Below, piece by piece: positions 1-6,096 of a DNA stretch of 17,038 nucleotides; positions within the stretch are counted from its first letter, which is position 1, and every line of letters begins with the position of its first letter. The position numbers were made by a program, and so were the translations under genes. Source of the stretch: Bacteroidota bacterium (lineage in GTDB: Bacteria; Bacteroidota; Bacteroidia; J057); assembly GCA_963169475.1 (NCBI GenBank), contig CAUJFT010000004.1, positions 1-17,038 of the forward strand. Reading direction: 5' to 3'. Under the pieces are notes generated by a model. It was not told where the DNA came from, searched no databases, and was given only the letters and a program-made list of their open reading frames with translations.

Positions 1-2055
1 AAAATAGTGATTCCACAGGAAGCGTTGCGTTGTATAAGGTCTTGGTATCCAGCAGCTTGTAGGGGCGAGCTGCATGGGGTAAATCGTTTGGGGATTGCGG
101 ATTTTCGCAGGGTAGAACAAGAGGTTTGCTGTTATGTGCCAGGGGAAGTATCCCATGTTGAAAATGTCTTAGGCAGAGAGTATAAAGAACGTACTACACG
201 CAATTTAGTTCGTACCGAACTCACAACGGAAACCACTCGTGAAACCGAAATAGAACACCTAAATGATACGACAAGTACGACTCGAAATGAGTTGAGTAGT
301 GAGGTTTCTAATGTGTTAGAAGAAGATAAAAGTTCGAATTATGGCGGTTCTTTGGGCGTTTCAGGAAAGTGTTATGGAGTAGAGGTAAGTGCCAATGCGT
401 ATGCCGATTTTTCTAATAATAACTCTTCCTCTTCGTCCAATACAGAAGCAAAAACGTATGCAGAAGAAGTTACTCGCAGAGCAGTAGAGCGTATTTTGCA
501 AAAAACAACGACAAAGCGTACAGCAAAAATCATTAAAGAATTTGAAGAAAATAATAAACATGGTTTTGATAATCGGGGAAGCGATTATCCTGTAACGGGA
601 ATTTTGCGTTGGGTGGATATGATTTACACCAATCGTTTAATCAACTATAACAAAAGATTGATGTTTGAGTTTTTGATTCCTGAACCTGCTACTTTATTCA
701 AACGATTACTAAACTATGTCCCCAAAGAGCCTATAAACCCATCAAACACCGAGCCGAAAGATGAACTTGCCGCACCTAACACCTTAGAGAGTTTTGGTAT
801 CGCAAATTCTGCTTCTATAAATGCCGCTAATGCTGCTGCGGCAGGGCTATATTTTGGCATTTCCGTTCCTTCATTACCACCAGAACCACTTATTATTACT
901 AAATCGTGGGGGCGAAATGTGGAACACAAAATACCGACCGTAAGTTTTGCACACCCTGATATAATCATTCCTTCTGATTACGAAGCCGATAAAATAAAAG
1001 GAAAGTATGAGTACGAGTATAAAGCAGGCAGTGCGGTCAGCTCTAAGCAAGCCTTTTGTGATATGACAATAGGGGCAAATTTGATAAGTAGTGGAGGCGA
1101 TTATTCGGGTAGTTGGAAAACAAAAAAGATAGATTTTGATGTAGATTTTGCGCCAAATGTAGCAACTGCTTTGCCTATGATGTTCACATATGCCCGTATA
1201 AGGTCTTATTCGGGTAGTTGCGAGGTTACCTGTGTTGTCAAAGAATCAGTAAAAACCTTATGGCAAACAAGTATTTACAATCAACTTATAGCTGCTTATA
1301 ACAGTATGCAAGAAGAATATGAAAACACCGTTGCTACCGCTGCTGCTACTTCCGAAAGTGAGAGCGAATCAAAGGAAAAAAATATTCCTTCTGGCATGAA
1401 ACGTCTCATTGAGCAGCAAGAACTGAAAAGAGCTTGCATAGAGATGATAATGCGCCCATTTTGTAGAGAAATGGGAAAAACTTTATATGATGAGATAGAC
1501 GCTTGCGGCAACTATAACATTCCTAAAACACGTTTAAACACTGAATTAGATGAGTACGCTGCACAAGTCAAGTTTTTTGAACAAGCATTTGATTGGCAAA
1601 TTATGTCCTATTTATTTTACCCTTATTATTGGGCAGACAAATGCGAATGGGGTAATTTGTTTCAACAAGAAGATGATGATTTGGTATTTCAAGCCTTTAA
1701 ACAATCAGGTATGGCAAGGGTTTTGGTGGCAGTTCGCCCCGAATGTAGTCAAGCCGTAATGTATTATTTGGAGACAGGTGATATTTGGGTAGGCGGCGAT
1801 TTAGTGGCAGAAACAGATGATGATATTTATTTGTCCATAGCCGAAGATTTACAAATCGTAGATGGACAAGTCGAGGCGGAATGGGAAACGAGAGTACCCA
1901 CAACCTTAACGCTTGCGCAGCAAAGAACAGCAAAATTAGACGAAGGCGGCTTGCCTTGTTGCCACGACCACGAAACAAATGAGATGCAAATTAATTCTAT
2001 CAAACCTGATACGAATACCTTACAAGGGCTTGATAACGAACCAAGTACATTATAA
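1..2055 (+). CDS. Large conserved protein of unknown function, 5' end outside window
   Basis: I do not recognise a named function. The frame is open to base 1 (Lys-Ile before a GTG at 7), so this is most likely the C-terminal 680 or so residues of a longer protein rather than a GTG-started gene. Counting from the GTG codon: a short block with paired cysteines (CCYVPGEVSH, about 41-50); a Thr/Glu/Arg-rich, probably coiled-coil stretch (58-110); a Ser/Asn-rich linker (136-145); a second charged helix (147-182) ending HGFDN; then RWVDMIY...NYNKRLMFEFLIPEP (201-227). The C-terminus has an aromatic block (SYLFYPYYWADKCEW) and ETRVPTTLTLAQQ. From memory this T/E/R-rich arrangement followed by a mature-looking 'MFEF..PEPA' block recurs in large uncharacterised bacterial proteins, sometimes near contractile-injection or toxin loci; that is recollection, not a search. 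There is no signal peptide or membrane segment in the visible part. A hairpin follows its stop. Confidence 0.8.
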   Translation, partial: KIVIPQEALRCIRSWYPAACRGELHGVNRLGIADFRRVEQEVCCYVPGEVSHVENVLGREYKERTTRNLVRTELTTETTRETEIEHLNDTTSTTRNELSSEVSNVLEEDKSSNYGGSLGVSGKCYGVEVSANAYADFSNNNSSSSSNTEAKTYAEEVTRRAVERILQKTTTKRTAKIIKEFEENNKHGFDNRGSDYPVTGILRWVDMIYTNRLINYNKRLMFEFLIPEPATLFKRLLNYVPKEPINPSNTEPKDELAAPNTLESFGIANSASINAANAAAAGLYFGISVPSLPPEPLIITKSWGRNVEHKIPTVSFAHPDIIIPSDYEADKIKGKYEYEYKAGSAVSSKQAFCDMTIGANLISSGGDYSGSWKTKKIDFDVDFAPNVATALPMMFTYARIRSYSGSCEVTCVVKESVKTLWQTSIYNQLIAAYNSMQEEYENTVATAAATSESESESKEKNIPSGMKRLIEQQELKRACIEMIMRPFCREMGKTLYDEIDACGNYNIPKTRLNTELDEYAAQVKFFEQAFDWQIMSYLFYPYYWADKCEWGNLFQQEDDDLVFQAFKQSGMARVLVAVRPECSQAVMYYLETGDIWVGGDLVAETDDDIYLSIAEDLQIVDGQVEAEWETRVPTTLTLAQQRTAKLDEGGLPCCHDHETNEMQINSIKPDTNTLQGLDNEPSTL

Positions 2056-2070
2056 CAACAAACCATTTTC

Positions 2071-2098
2071 AAGCTGCTACGAAATTTCGTAGTGGCTT
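2071..2098 (+). terminator. Palindromic hairpin after the first gene, likely terminator
   Basis: The 28 bases form a self-complementary stem. The core CTACGAAA/TTTCGTAG is a perfect palindrome, extended by AAGC/GCTT across two G-U pairs. It starts 15 bases after the stop at 2053-2055 and 20 bases before the next ATG. No long U-run follows (GATTATTAATATT), so termination efficiency is uncertain. The position between two genes is the main support. Confidence 0.5.
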
Positions 2099-2118
2099 GA
2101 TTATTAATATTCTATATT

Positions 2119-3195
2119 ATGCCAATGCAAAAGAATATATTTGAATTTGCCGATAAATTCGGCTATGAAAGCCCTTTTTCGGATTGGATAACGGAGGAAA
2201 GAGAGAAACGAGAGGAGAGGGAAGCTGAAAAGTTAACAAGATATGGAAAACAAGCTGAATGGGATAATATTTATTTTGCTATTTCTATACCCGCCGAAAC
2301 TATATTAAATCCTTCAAAAAACCCGATTAACTTTGTGTATAATTATAATGCGTCTATTACAAACGAATCTCCTGAAATTTCCAAACAGTTTAAACAATTA
2401 AAAGATAGTTTTGACTACTTAAATCGTAGTGAGAACGATATTGCTACGTCTTATCTGAAATGGGTAAAAGAATCTAAATTGAAATTTATGTTTAGAATAG
2501 GGCTTCATTTAGGGAGGCCTAACGAGATACAGCCCGTAACAGCCTCTAATAATAATGCTCCCTACCAAAGAGAATATTATGTATTAACAGATTGTAATCC
2601 TACAATGGGAGAGGTAATAATTGGACCAGATGCGATAAATATAAAAAAGGGAGTTCCAATTAAAATATTTTCTCAAAGCGGTGCGGTGGCAAAAATGGCT
2701 CAAGAATTCGGACATAATTTTGAATTATTATTTCAACTAGGAGAATATTTAGGGATAGAAGATACTTTATTAAATGAATCCAAAGAGATAGTTTTTAAAA
2801 ACGCTGGTATTGAAAGAACGATTGATGTATTACCTAAAGTAAGTATAGATATAAATGTTATATCTAATGGACAAAAGAAGAAACTTAACTTTAAATTCAT
2901 GAAGGATAATGAAATTTTAACACCACTAAATGAGAAAGACTTTTTCTATAAAGGCTTATTAAAATCAAGTACACCAATAGATAATTTATATAATTGGGGT
3001 GTAATAGATTTAGAAGAGCGCGGCAGGCTAACAGGCTTATATTCTAATTTCGCCGAATATATTGGTTTATTCTTTCAGAATTGTTTTGCTAGGGGATTGA
3101 AAGAAGATGAGTTTCCCGTATATAGCGCATTAGGTTCTAAAATTTATCAAGGTAAACAAGTAGAAGGAGAACCAACAGTTGCCCCTAAAAAATAA
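2119..3195 (+). CDS. Hypothetical soluble protein, 358 aa (possible secreted effector)
   Basis: No family is recognised. The 358-residue product has no signal peptide and no membrane helix. The N-terminus contains an FEFADKFGYESPFSDW segment followed by a very charged helix (EEREKREEREAEKL, about residues 26-39). The ESPF-type N-terminal motif resembles leaders I recall on proteins encoded near extracellular contractile injection systems, but this is a weak resemblance. The middle has mixed alpha/beta character with no catalytic signature I can name; EFGHNFE (about 198) looks like a broken HExxH and should not be read as a metalloprotease. The gene starts after the hairpin that follows the upstream gene, and its stop lies five bases before the next ATG, so it is probably co-transcribed with the lipoprotein gene. 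Base composition is visibly more AT-rich than in the genes to the right. Confidence 0.75.
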   Translation: MPMQKNIFEFADKFGYESPFSDWITEEREKREEREAEKLTRYGKQAEWDNIYFAISIPAETILNPSKNPINFVYNYNASITNESPEISKQFKQLKDSFDYLNRSENDIATSYLKWVKESKLKFMFRIGLHLGRPNEIQPVTASNNNAPYQREYYVLTDCNPTMGEVIIGPDAINIKKGVPIKIFSQSGAVAKMAQEFGHNFELLFQLGEYLGIEDTLLNESKEIVFKNAGIERTIDVLPKVSIDINVISNGQKKKLNFKFMKDNEILTPLNEKDFFYKGLLKSSTPIDNLYNWGVIDLEERGRLTGLYSNFAEYIGLFFQNCFARGLKEDEFPVYSALGSKIYQGKQVEGEPTVAPKK

Positions 3196-3200
3196 ATATC

Positions 3201-3782
3201 ATGGATAATTTTCTCAAACTTATATTTATACTTTTATTATCTATTGTTGCTTCCTGTTCGCATGATAGTTATATAATTGTTACTAATCAAAAATTACGAA
3301 GCCTAAAATATGATTATCCTAAAGGGCTAACAATCGAAGGTTTTGAACACGAATATAATCAAGAAATATGGGAATATGAACGAGGTGAAAGGATTACAGG
3401 TTTTTTTTGCTCTGATACTTTAAAGGAGTATTTTTCTTTTCACTTTTGGCGAAAGTTAAATTCCATATCAAAAGAACGGTGCGGATGTCAAAATAAAAAA
3501 ATAGTAAATCCATATACACGTGAGTTTTTTAAAACCCATAAATACAATAGAATAATAAAAGATTCTTTAATGGAAGATATTAACTATCAAGGAAGTAATA
3601 CCATAAAGCAGCGTATCATATCAAAAAAAAATCAAAAGATAGACACCTTCTATATGGGTGAAATCTATTTTCCAGTATCATCTCAATCTCAATATTATTT
3701 TGTTCATAAAAAAAAATGCTACGTTATTAGAAAAAAACATAACTTAATAGCCAAGAGAAAATTTCCTGAAAGAGACGAATAA
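3201..3782 (+). CDS. Small lipoprotein, 193 aa, possible partner or immunity protein
   Basis: The N-terminus is a type II (lipoprotein) signal: two charged residues early (D2, K6), a hydrophobic run of Leu/Ile, and a lipobox ending VASC with the acylated cysteine at residue 19. The mature domain of about 174 residues is basic and rich in Lys, Tyr and Phe, with a CGCQ pair around residue 95; I cannot assign it to a family. It would be anchored in the inner or outer membrane facing the periplasm or exterior. It starts five bases after the stop of the 358-aa gene, which suggests one operon. A small lipoprotein immediately downstream of a larger soluble protein is a common toxin-immunity layout, but no toxin domain is recognisable upstream, so this role is inference only. 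Its stop is three bases before an attC-like hairpin, as in integron cassettes. Confidence 0.75.
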   Translation: MDNFLKLIFILLLSIVASCSHDSYIIVTNQKLRSLKYDYPKGLTIEGFEHEYNQEIWEYERGERITGFFCSDTLKEYFSFHFWRKLNSISKERCGCQNKKIVNPYTREFFKTHKYNRIIKDSLMEDINYQGSNTIKQRIISKKNQKIDTFYMGEIYFPVSSQSQYYFVHKKKCYVIRKKHNLIAKRKFPERDE

Positions 3783-3784
3783 AA

Positions 3785-3877
3785 AGCCGAGAACAATAGC
3801 ATTGCCGAAAATTTGGGCGAAGCCGCCGCACACAAGCCAACGCTCCGCCCAAACTTCGTCAATGCGTGTCGTTAGAC
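3785..3877 (+). other. attC-like recombination site 1 (integron cassette end)
   Basis: This is a long imperfect hairpin with the layout of an integron attC. The outer triplets AAC (3791-3793) and GTT (3871-3873) frame GCATTG (3798-3803) paired with CAATGC (3860-3865), separated from the triplets by 4 and 5 unpaired bases. The inner arms are TTTGGGCG (3811-3818) with CGCCCAAA (3846-3853), plus CGAA/TTCG. The right end, GTTAGAC, fits the R' consensus GTTRRRY. The R'' side (CGAGAAC) fits RYYYAAC poorly beyond AAC. The site begins directly after the lipoprotein stop. No U-run follows, so a plain terminator is less likely. No matching cassette start (GTTCTCG) was found upstream, so the left limit of this cassette is unknown. 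Confidence 0.55.
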
Positions 3878-4173
3878 TGTCTAAAAACCCATTTTCTTGT
3901 TAAGATTGAGATTGTTGATAAGTTGTGTTTAAATGAGTTGTAAGTAGTTCTTAGTTTTTAATGATGAGTCCTTAGTCTTTACAAATAATTGTTTATCAGT
4001 TTTTTAGCTAAAAGTAATATCATAAACTAACTTCAAATGAGTACTTATTGTTTTTTTAAATTTTTTAAACCAAACCGAAATATTTCCTCAAAAAAAACGC
4101 GCTTAACATCGATTTATTCCTATATTTGTGAACTAAATTATGAACTTAAAAAGGGTTTTTAGACGGACTGCCG
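3872..4173 (+). mobile_element. MITE-like non-coding element, copy 1
   Basis: A 302-bp AT-rich sequence with no usable ORF, repeated at 5678-5977 with about 17 differences including two 1-base gaps (about 94% identity by hand). The ends are imperfect inverted repeats: AGACTGTCTAAAAACCC at 3874 and the complement of GGGTTTTTAGACGGACTG at 4153-4170, sharing 12 identical bases inward from the CTG/CCG variation. The left end lies exactly at the GTT of attC-like site 1, and the right end is GCCG followed by TTAGCGG. CGTTAG occurs at both junctions (3870-3875 and 4172-4177), which fits either a 6-bp target duplication or a cassette-style G/TT crossover. It encodes no transposase, so it is non-autonomous. 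The parent family is not recognised. Confidence 0.65.
4121..4128 (+). promoter_or_regulatory. Possible outward promoter -7 box in element copy 1
   Basis: TATATTTG matches the Bacteroidota -7 consensus TAnnTTTG and points out of the right end of the element toward the gene at 4219, 90 bases away. No convincing -33 TTG is found at the usual 17-23 base spacing. The same position in copy 2 reads GATATTTG, which breaks the consensus. It could drive the two cassette genes, since the cassette leader itself is only 45 bases. Confidence 0.3.
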
Positions 4174-4218
4174 TTAGCGGGCATTGCAGAACGAATCAAA
4201 AAATCAAACATTTAGAGT

Positions 4219-4878
4219 ATGAACATACACTTTCTATTAGGAGTACCTGTAATGGGAGAAATGAGCCCTGAAACTGTAAAAACAAAAATCATAACCTGCG
4301 AAGTTTGTGAACGATGGGATATACAATATTCCGACATTACCTTTATTTTCGACCGATGGAATGGTGAAGATTTTATAAGCGGTGGTGGTGAACAATTTAT
4401 TTCCCAACGTCTAAAGAACAAACTGGAAGAAAAAAACATCAAAGGTTTTAAAACCACACCTATAAATGTAGAATTTTCCAAACAAAGAGGTAGTGTGAAA
4501 AGAATCGGTAAAGGTGCTTATCAAGACGAACTTCCAGCATTTTATCATTTTCAAGTAATAGGGAAAGCTGAGGCTGCTTTGGAAGATTGGTACACGATTC
4601 TTGACCCCACAGAATGTGAAGGTTGTAAAGCCAATAATAAAATGATGACTATAGAAGCTTCAAAATCCAGAGCAAACCCTGAACTAGCAGGTAAGGATAT
4701 TGACAATCCGTTGCCCATCAATGTATACCATGCTACTTGGAAAAACGATGATATTTTTCTAGTAAGTCCAACATTCAAAATTTTGACACAAAATTTCGTT
4801 GATACTTTGCAAGAATTAGATATAAAAATCAACCATAAAGGTGGTATCTGGATACGACAAACTGATTGGATAAAATAA
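4219..4878 (+). CDS. Double-CxxC protein A, putative immunity protein
   Basis: A 219-residue cytosolic-looking protein with two CxxC pairs: CEVC at C27/C30 and CEGC at C133/C136, probably one zinc site. It is a paralogue of the next gene. Shared blocks include DRWNGE (45-50), an ANPELxGKDIxNP segment and a C-terminal QNFVDTLQELDIKIN...KGGIWIRQT. The paired CxxC layout, length and C-terminal FVDxLEELxI block resemble the double-CXXCG immunity proteins of polymorphic toxin systems described in myxobacteria (SitI6-like), so immunity to a nuclease or other toxin is a reasonable guess; the assignment is from motif memory. No cognate toxin lies beside it. The ATG is 45 bases into the cassette and the next gene begins 15 bases after its stop, so the two are probably co-transcribed. 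Confidence 0.75.
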   Translation: MNIHFLLGVPVMGEMSPETVKTKIITCEVCERWDIQYSDITFIFDRWNGEDFISGGGEQFISQRLKNKLEEKNIKGFKTTPINVEFSKQRGSVKRIGKGAYQDELPAFYHFQVIGKAEAALEDWYTILDPTECEGCKANNKMMTIEASKSRANPELAGKDIDNPLPINVYHATWKNDDIFLVSPTFKILTQNFVDTLQELDIKINHKGGIWIRQTDWIK

Positions 4879-4893
4879 CCAAAACTGAAATAA

Positions 4894-5526
4894 ATGAAAC
4901 TATATATTTTATTGAGTGCTCCTATCATTGGAGCAATAGAAGCGACTACGATTAAAGAAAGAATTGTTCTCTGTGAACATTGCAATCGGAAAGAGTTACA
5001 TTTTTCTAATGCCGCATTAAACTTAGATAAGTGGAATGGTGAGGAAATGATTTCAGCTATGGGACAATTATTTATTTCTGAGAACGTGAAAGTAAAATTG
5101 GACACGCTGAATATTCTGTTTGAAAGCACTCCATTTGATGTTTTAGTCAAAAAAAAATCAATACAAGACCAAAAACCAACACCAAAGTATTATCGCATAC
5201 TTTTCAGAAATATTTGTAAAGGACAAGGTGAACCATGGTTTGAGTTTATTAATAAATGTGATGCCTGCGGAAGAGAAAAATGGATGATGGATACAGAAGG
5301 TTATCGTTCTTCTGCCAATCCTGAATTGATTGGAAAAGATATTGAAAACCCTGCTCCAAGAAAAGTGGACAAAGCCAGTTGGAAAAATGAAGATGCATTT
5401 TTACTTCAAGATGGATATGACATACCTATTGTTACCCAAAAATTCGTGGATATTTTGGAGGAATTAGGCATAACAATCAATAAAAAAGGTGGTGTGTGGT
5501 TGAGGCAAACAAATTGGATAGAATAA
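4894..5526 (+). CDS. Double-CxxC protein B, paralogue of the upstream gene
   Basis: A 210-residue protein aligning with its upstream neighbour over the whole length, with no gap in roughly the first 70 residues. CEHC is at C27/C30, the same positions as in protein A, and CDAC at C122/C125. DKWNGE (45-50), SSANPELIGKDIENP, an aromatic W-KNED-FL block and EELGITINKKGGVWLRQTNWIE are shared. The pair is therefore a tandem duplication that has diverged well at the protein level while keeping all eight cysteines. The putative role is the same: a double-CxxC immunity-like protein, with the zinc-binding cysteines inferred rather than shown. It is the last gene before attC-like site 2, which starts 26 bases after its stop. 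A longer internal region in protein A (about residues 88-102) accounts for most of the length difference. Confidence 0.75.
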   Translation: MKLYILLSAPIIGAIEATTIKERIVLCEHCNRKELHFSNAALNLDKWNGEEMISAMGQLFISENVKVKLDTLNILFESTPFDVLVKKKSIQDQKPTPKYYRILFRNICKGQGEPWFEFINKCDACGREKWMMDTEGYRSSANPELIGKDIENPAPRKVDKASWKNEDAFLLQDGYDIPIVTQKFVDILEELGITINKKGGVWLRQTNWIE

Positions 5527-5551
5527 AGAAAATAGAAATAAAGCAACGAAC

Positions 5552-5683
5552 AGCTAACAAGGTATTGCCAAAATGGCGGCAGAAGTGCTACTATGAAACA
5601 TTTGTGCTAAATTCAACGGCAGTAAATCTATTGAACTTTAGTGCTAATAATCCGCCACTTCGGCAATACCCAAACCGTCAGAC
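5552..5683 (+). other. attC-like recombination site 2 (integron cassette end)
   Basis: R'' is AGCTAAC (5552-5558). A 19-bp stem with two mismatches then pairs 5561-5579 with 5652-5670: GGTATTGCC/GGCAATACC is exact, then AAAA against the CTTC side, then TGGCGG/CCGCCA. A 72-base variable spacer forms the loop. After six bases comes GTCAGAC (5677-5683), where GTT would be expected; the C is part of the element end. The 132-bp length lies within the normal attC range. The unpaired spacers between R and L boxes (2 and 6 bases) are uneven, which is slightly atypical. Confidence 0.6.
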
Positions 5684-5977
5684 TGTCTAAAAACCCCCTT
5701 TCTTGTTAAGATGGAGATTGTTCATAAGTTGTGCTTAAATGAGTTGTAAGTAGTTCTTAGTTTTTAATGATGAGTTCTTAGTATATACAAATAATTGTTT
5801 ATCAATTTTTTAACTAAAAATAATATCATAAACTAATTTTAAATGAGTACTTATTGTTTTTTTAATTTTTTAAACCAAACCAAATATTTCCTCAAAAAAA
5901 ACGCGCTTAACATTGATTTATTCCGATATTTGTGAACTAAATTATGAACTTAAAAAGGGTTTTTAGACGGACTGCCG
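5678..5977 (+). mobile_element. MITE-like non-coding element, copy 2
   Basis: The second copy of the 300-bp element, in the same orientation as copy 1. It shows the same inverted-repeat ends (AGACTGTCTAAAAACCC at 5680; GGGTTTTTAGACGGACTG ending at 5974) and the same GCCG/TTA right junction. The left junction is the G of attC-like site 2. The flanks read CGTCAG on the left and CGTTAC on the right, so a target duplication is not exact here. Removing the element from TCA to CCG would leave ACCG/TTACCC, again a G/TT junction. It is flanked on the right by unassigned sequence to the end of mnmH. Confidence 0.65.
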
Positions 5978-6096
5978 TTACCCCCAAAAAATAACCTCAC
6001 CCCAAAGGGGTAACACCAATTAGTGTCGCAAAATAATCCAATCGCGGTTTTTTTTAATTTAACGAGCTTATACTATGGATTTTTCCCAAAGAGGGC
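5978..6096. other. Short intergenic stretch, no gene
   Basis: Between element copy 2 and the mnmH stop I see no ORF. ACCCC-AAA-GGGGT (5999-6011) could form a small hairpin, and TTACCCC (5978-5984) is complementary to GGGGTAA (6007-6013). Neither is followed by a U-run on the plus strand. No further attC-like arm pair is evident. Confidence 0.4.

Larger units (their letters stand above)
4174..5677 (+). other. Two-gene integron-like cassette
   Basis: This 1504-bp unit runs from the TT of GTTAGCGG at the right edge of element copy 1 to the G of the attC-like site that precedes element copy 2. It holds a 45-base leader, two adjacent ORFs and one attC-like hairpin. If circularised, its end G would join its start TTAGCGG to rebuild GTTAGC, which is the exact complement of GCTAAC in the R'' arm at 5553-5558. 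That self-complementarity is what integron cassettes show. No integrase gene is in the window. Confidence 0.5.

Noticed and set aside
1697..1978. Antisense ORFs inside the first gene and elsewhere
   Set aside because: They lie wholly within well-supported coding regions on the opposite strand, have no family signature and look like shadows.
2710..2733. EFGHNFE in the 358-aa protein as a zinc-protease HExxH motif
   Set aside because: The first histidine is replaced (AQEFGH), no downstream third ligand is visible, and nothing else suggests a metallopeptidase.
3785..3877. Reading the attC-like hairpins as ordinary rho-independent terminators
   Set aside because: No U-run follows either; the large variable loops, the AAC/GTT framing and the complementarity between the cassette start and the R'' arm are better explained by attC.
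3872..4173. Element as a riboswitch or structured RNA
   Set aside because: It is duplicated with mobile-like ends and is strongly AT-rich; one copy does not precede a gene in the same direction.
5944..5994. Short ORF starting in the right end of element copy 2 (MNLKRVFRR...)
   Set aside because: Only 16 codons, and its start lies in the inverted-repeat end; the equivalent frame in copy 1 runs into the next gene in the wrong frame. Probably chance.
5999..6011. ACCCC-AAA-GGGGT hairpin as terminator
   Set aside because: Stem of five pairs and no U-run on either strand; position could serve mnmH but support is too thin.
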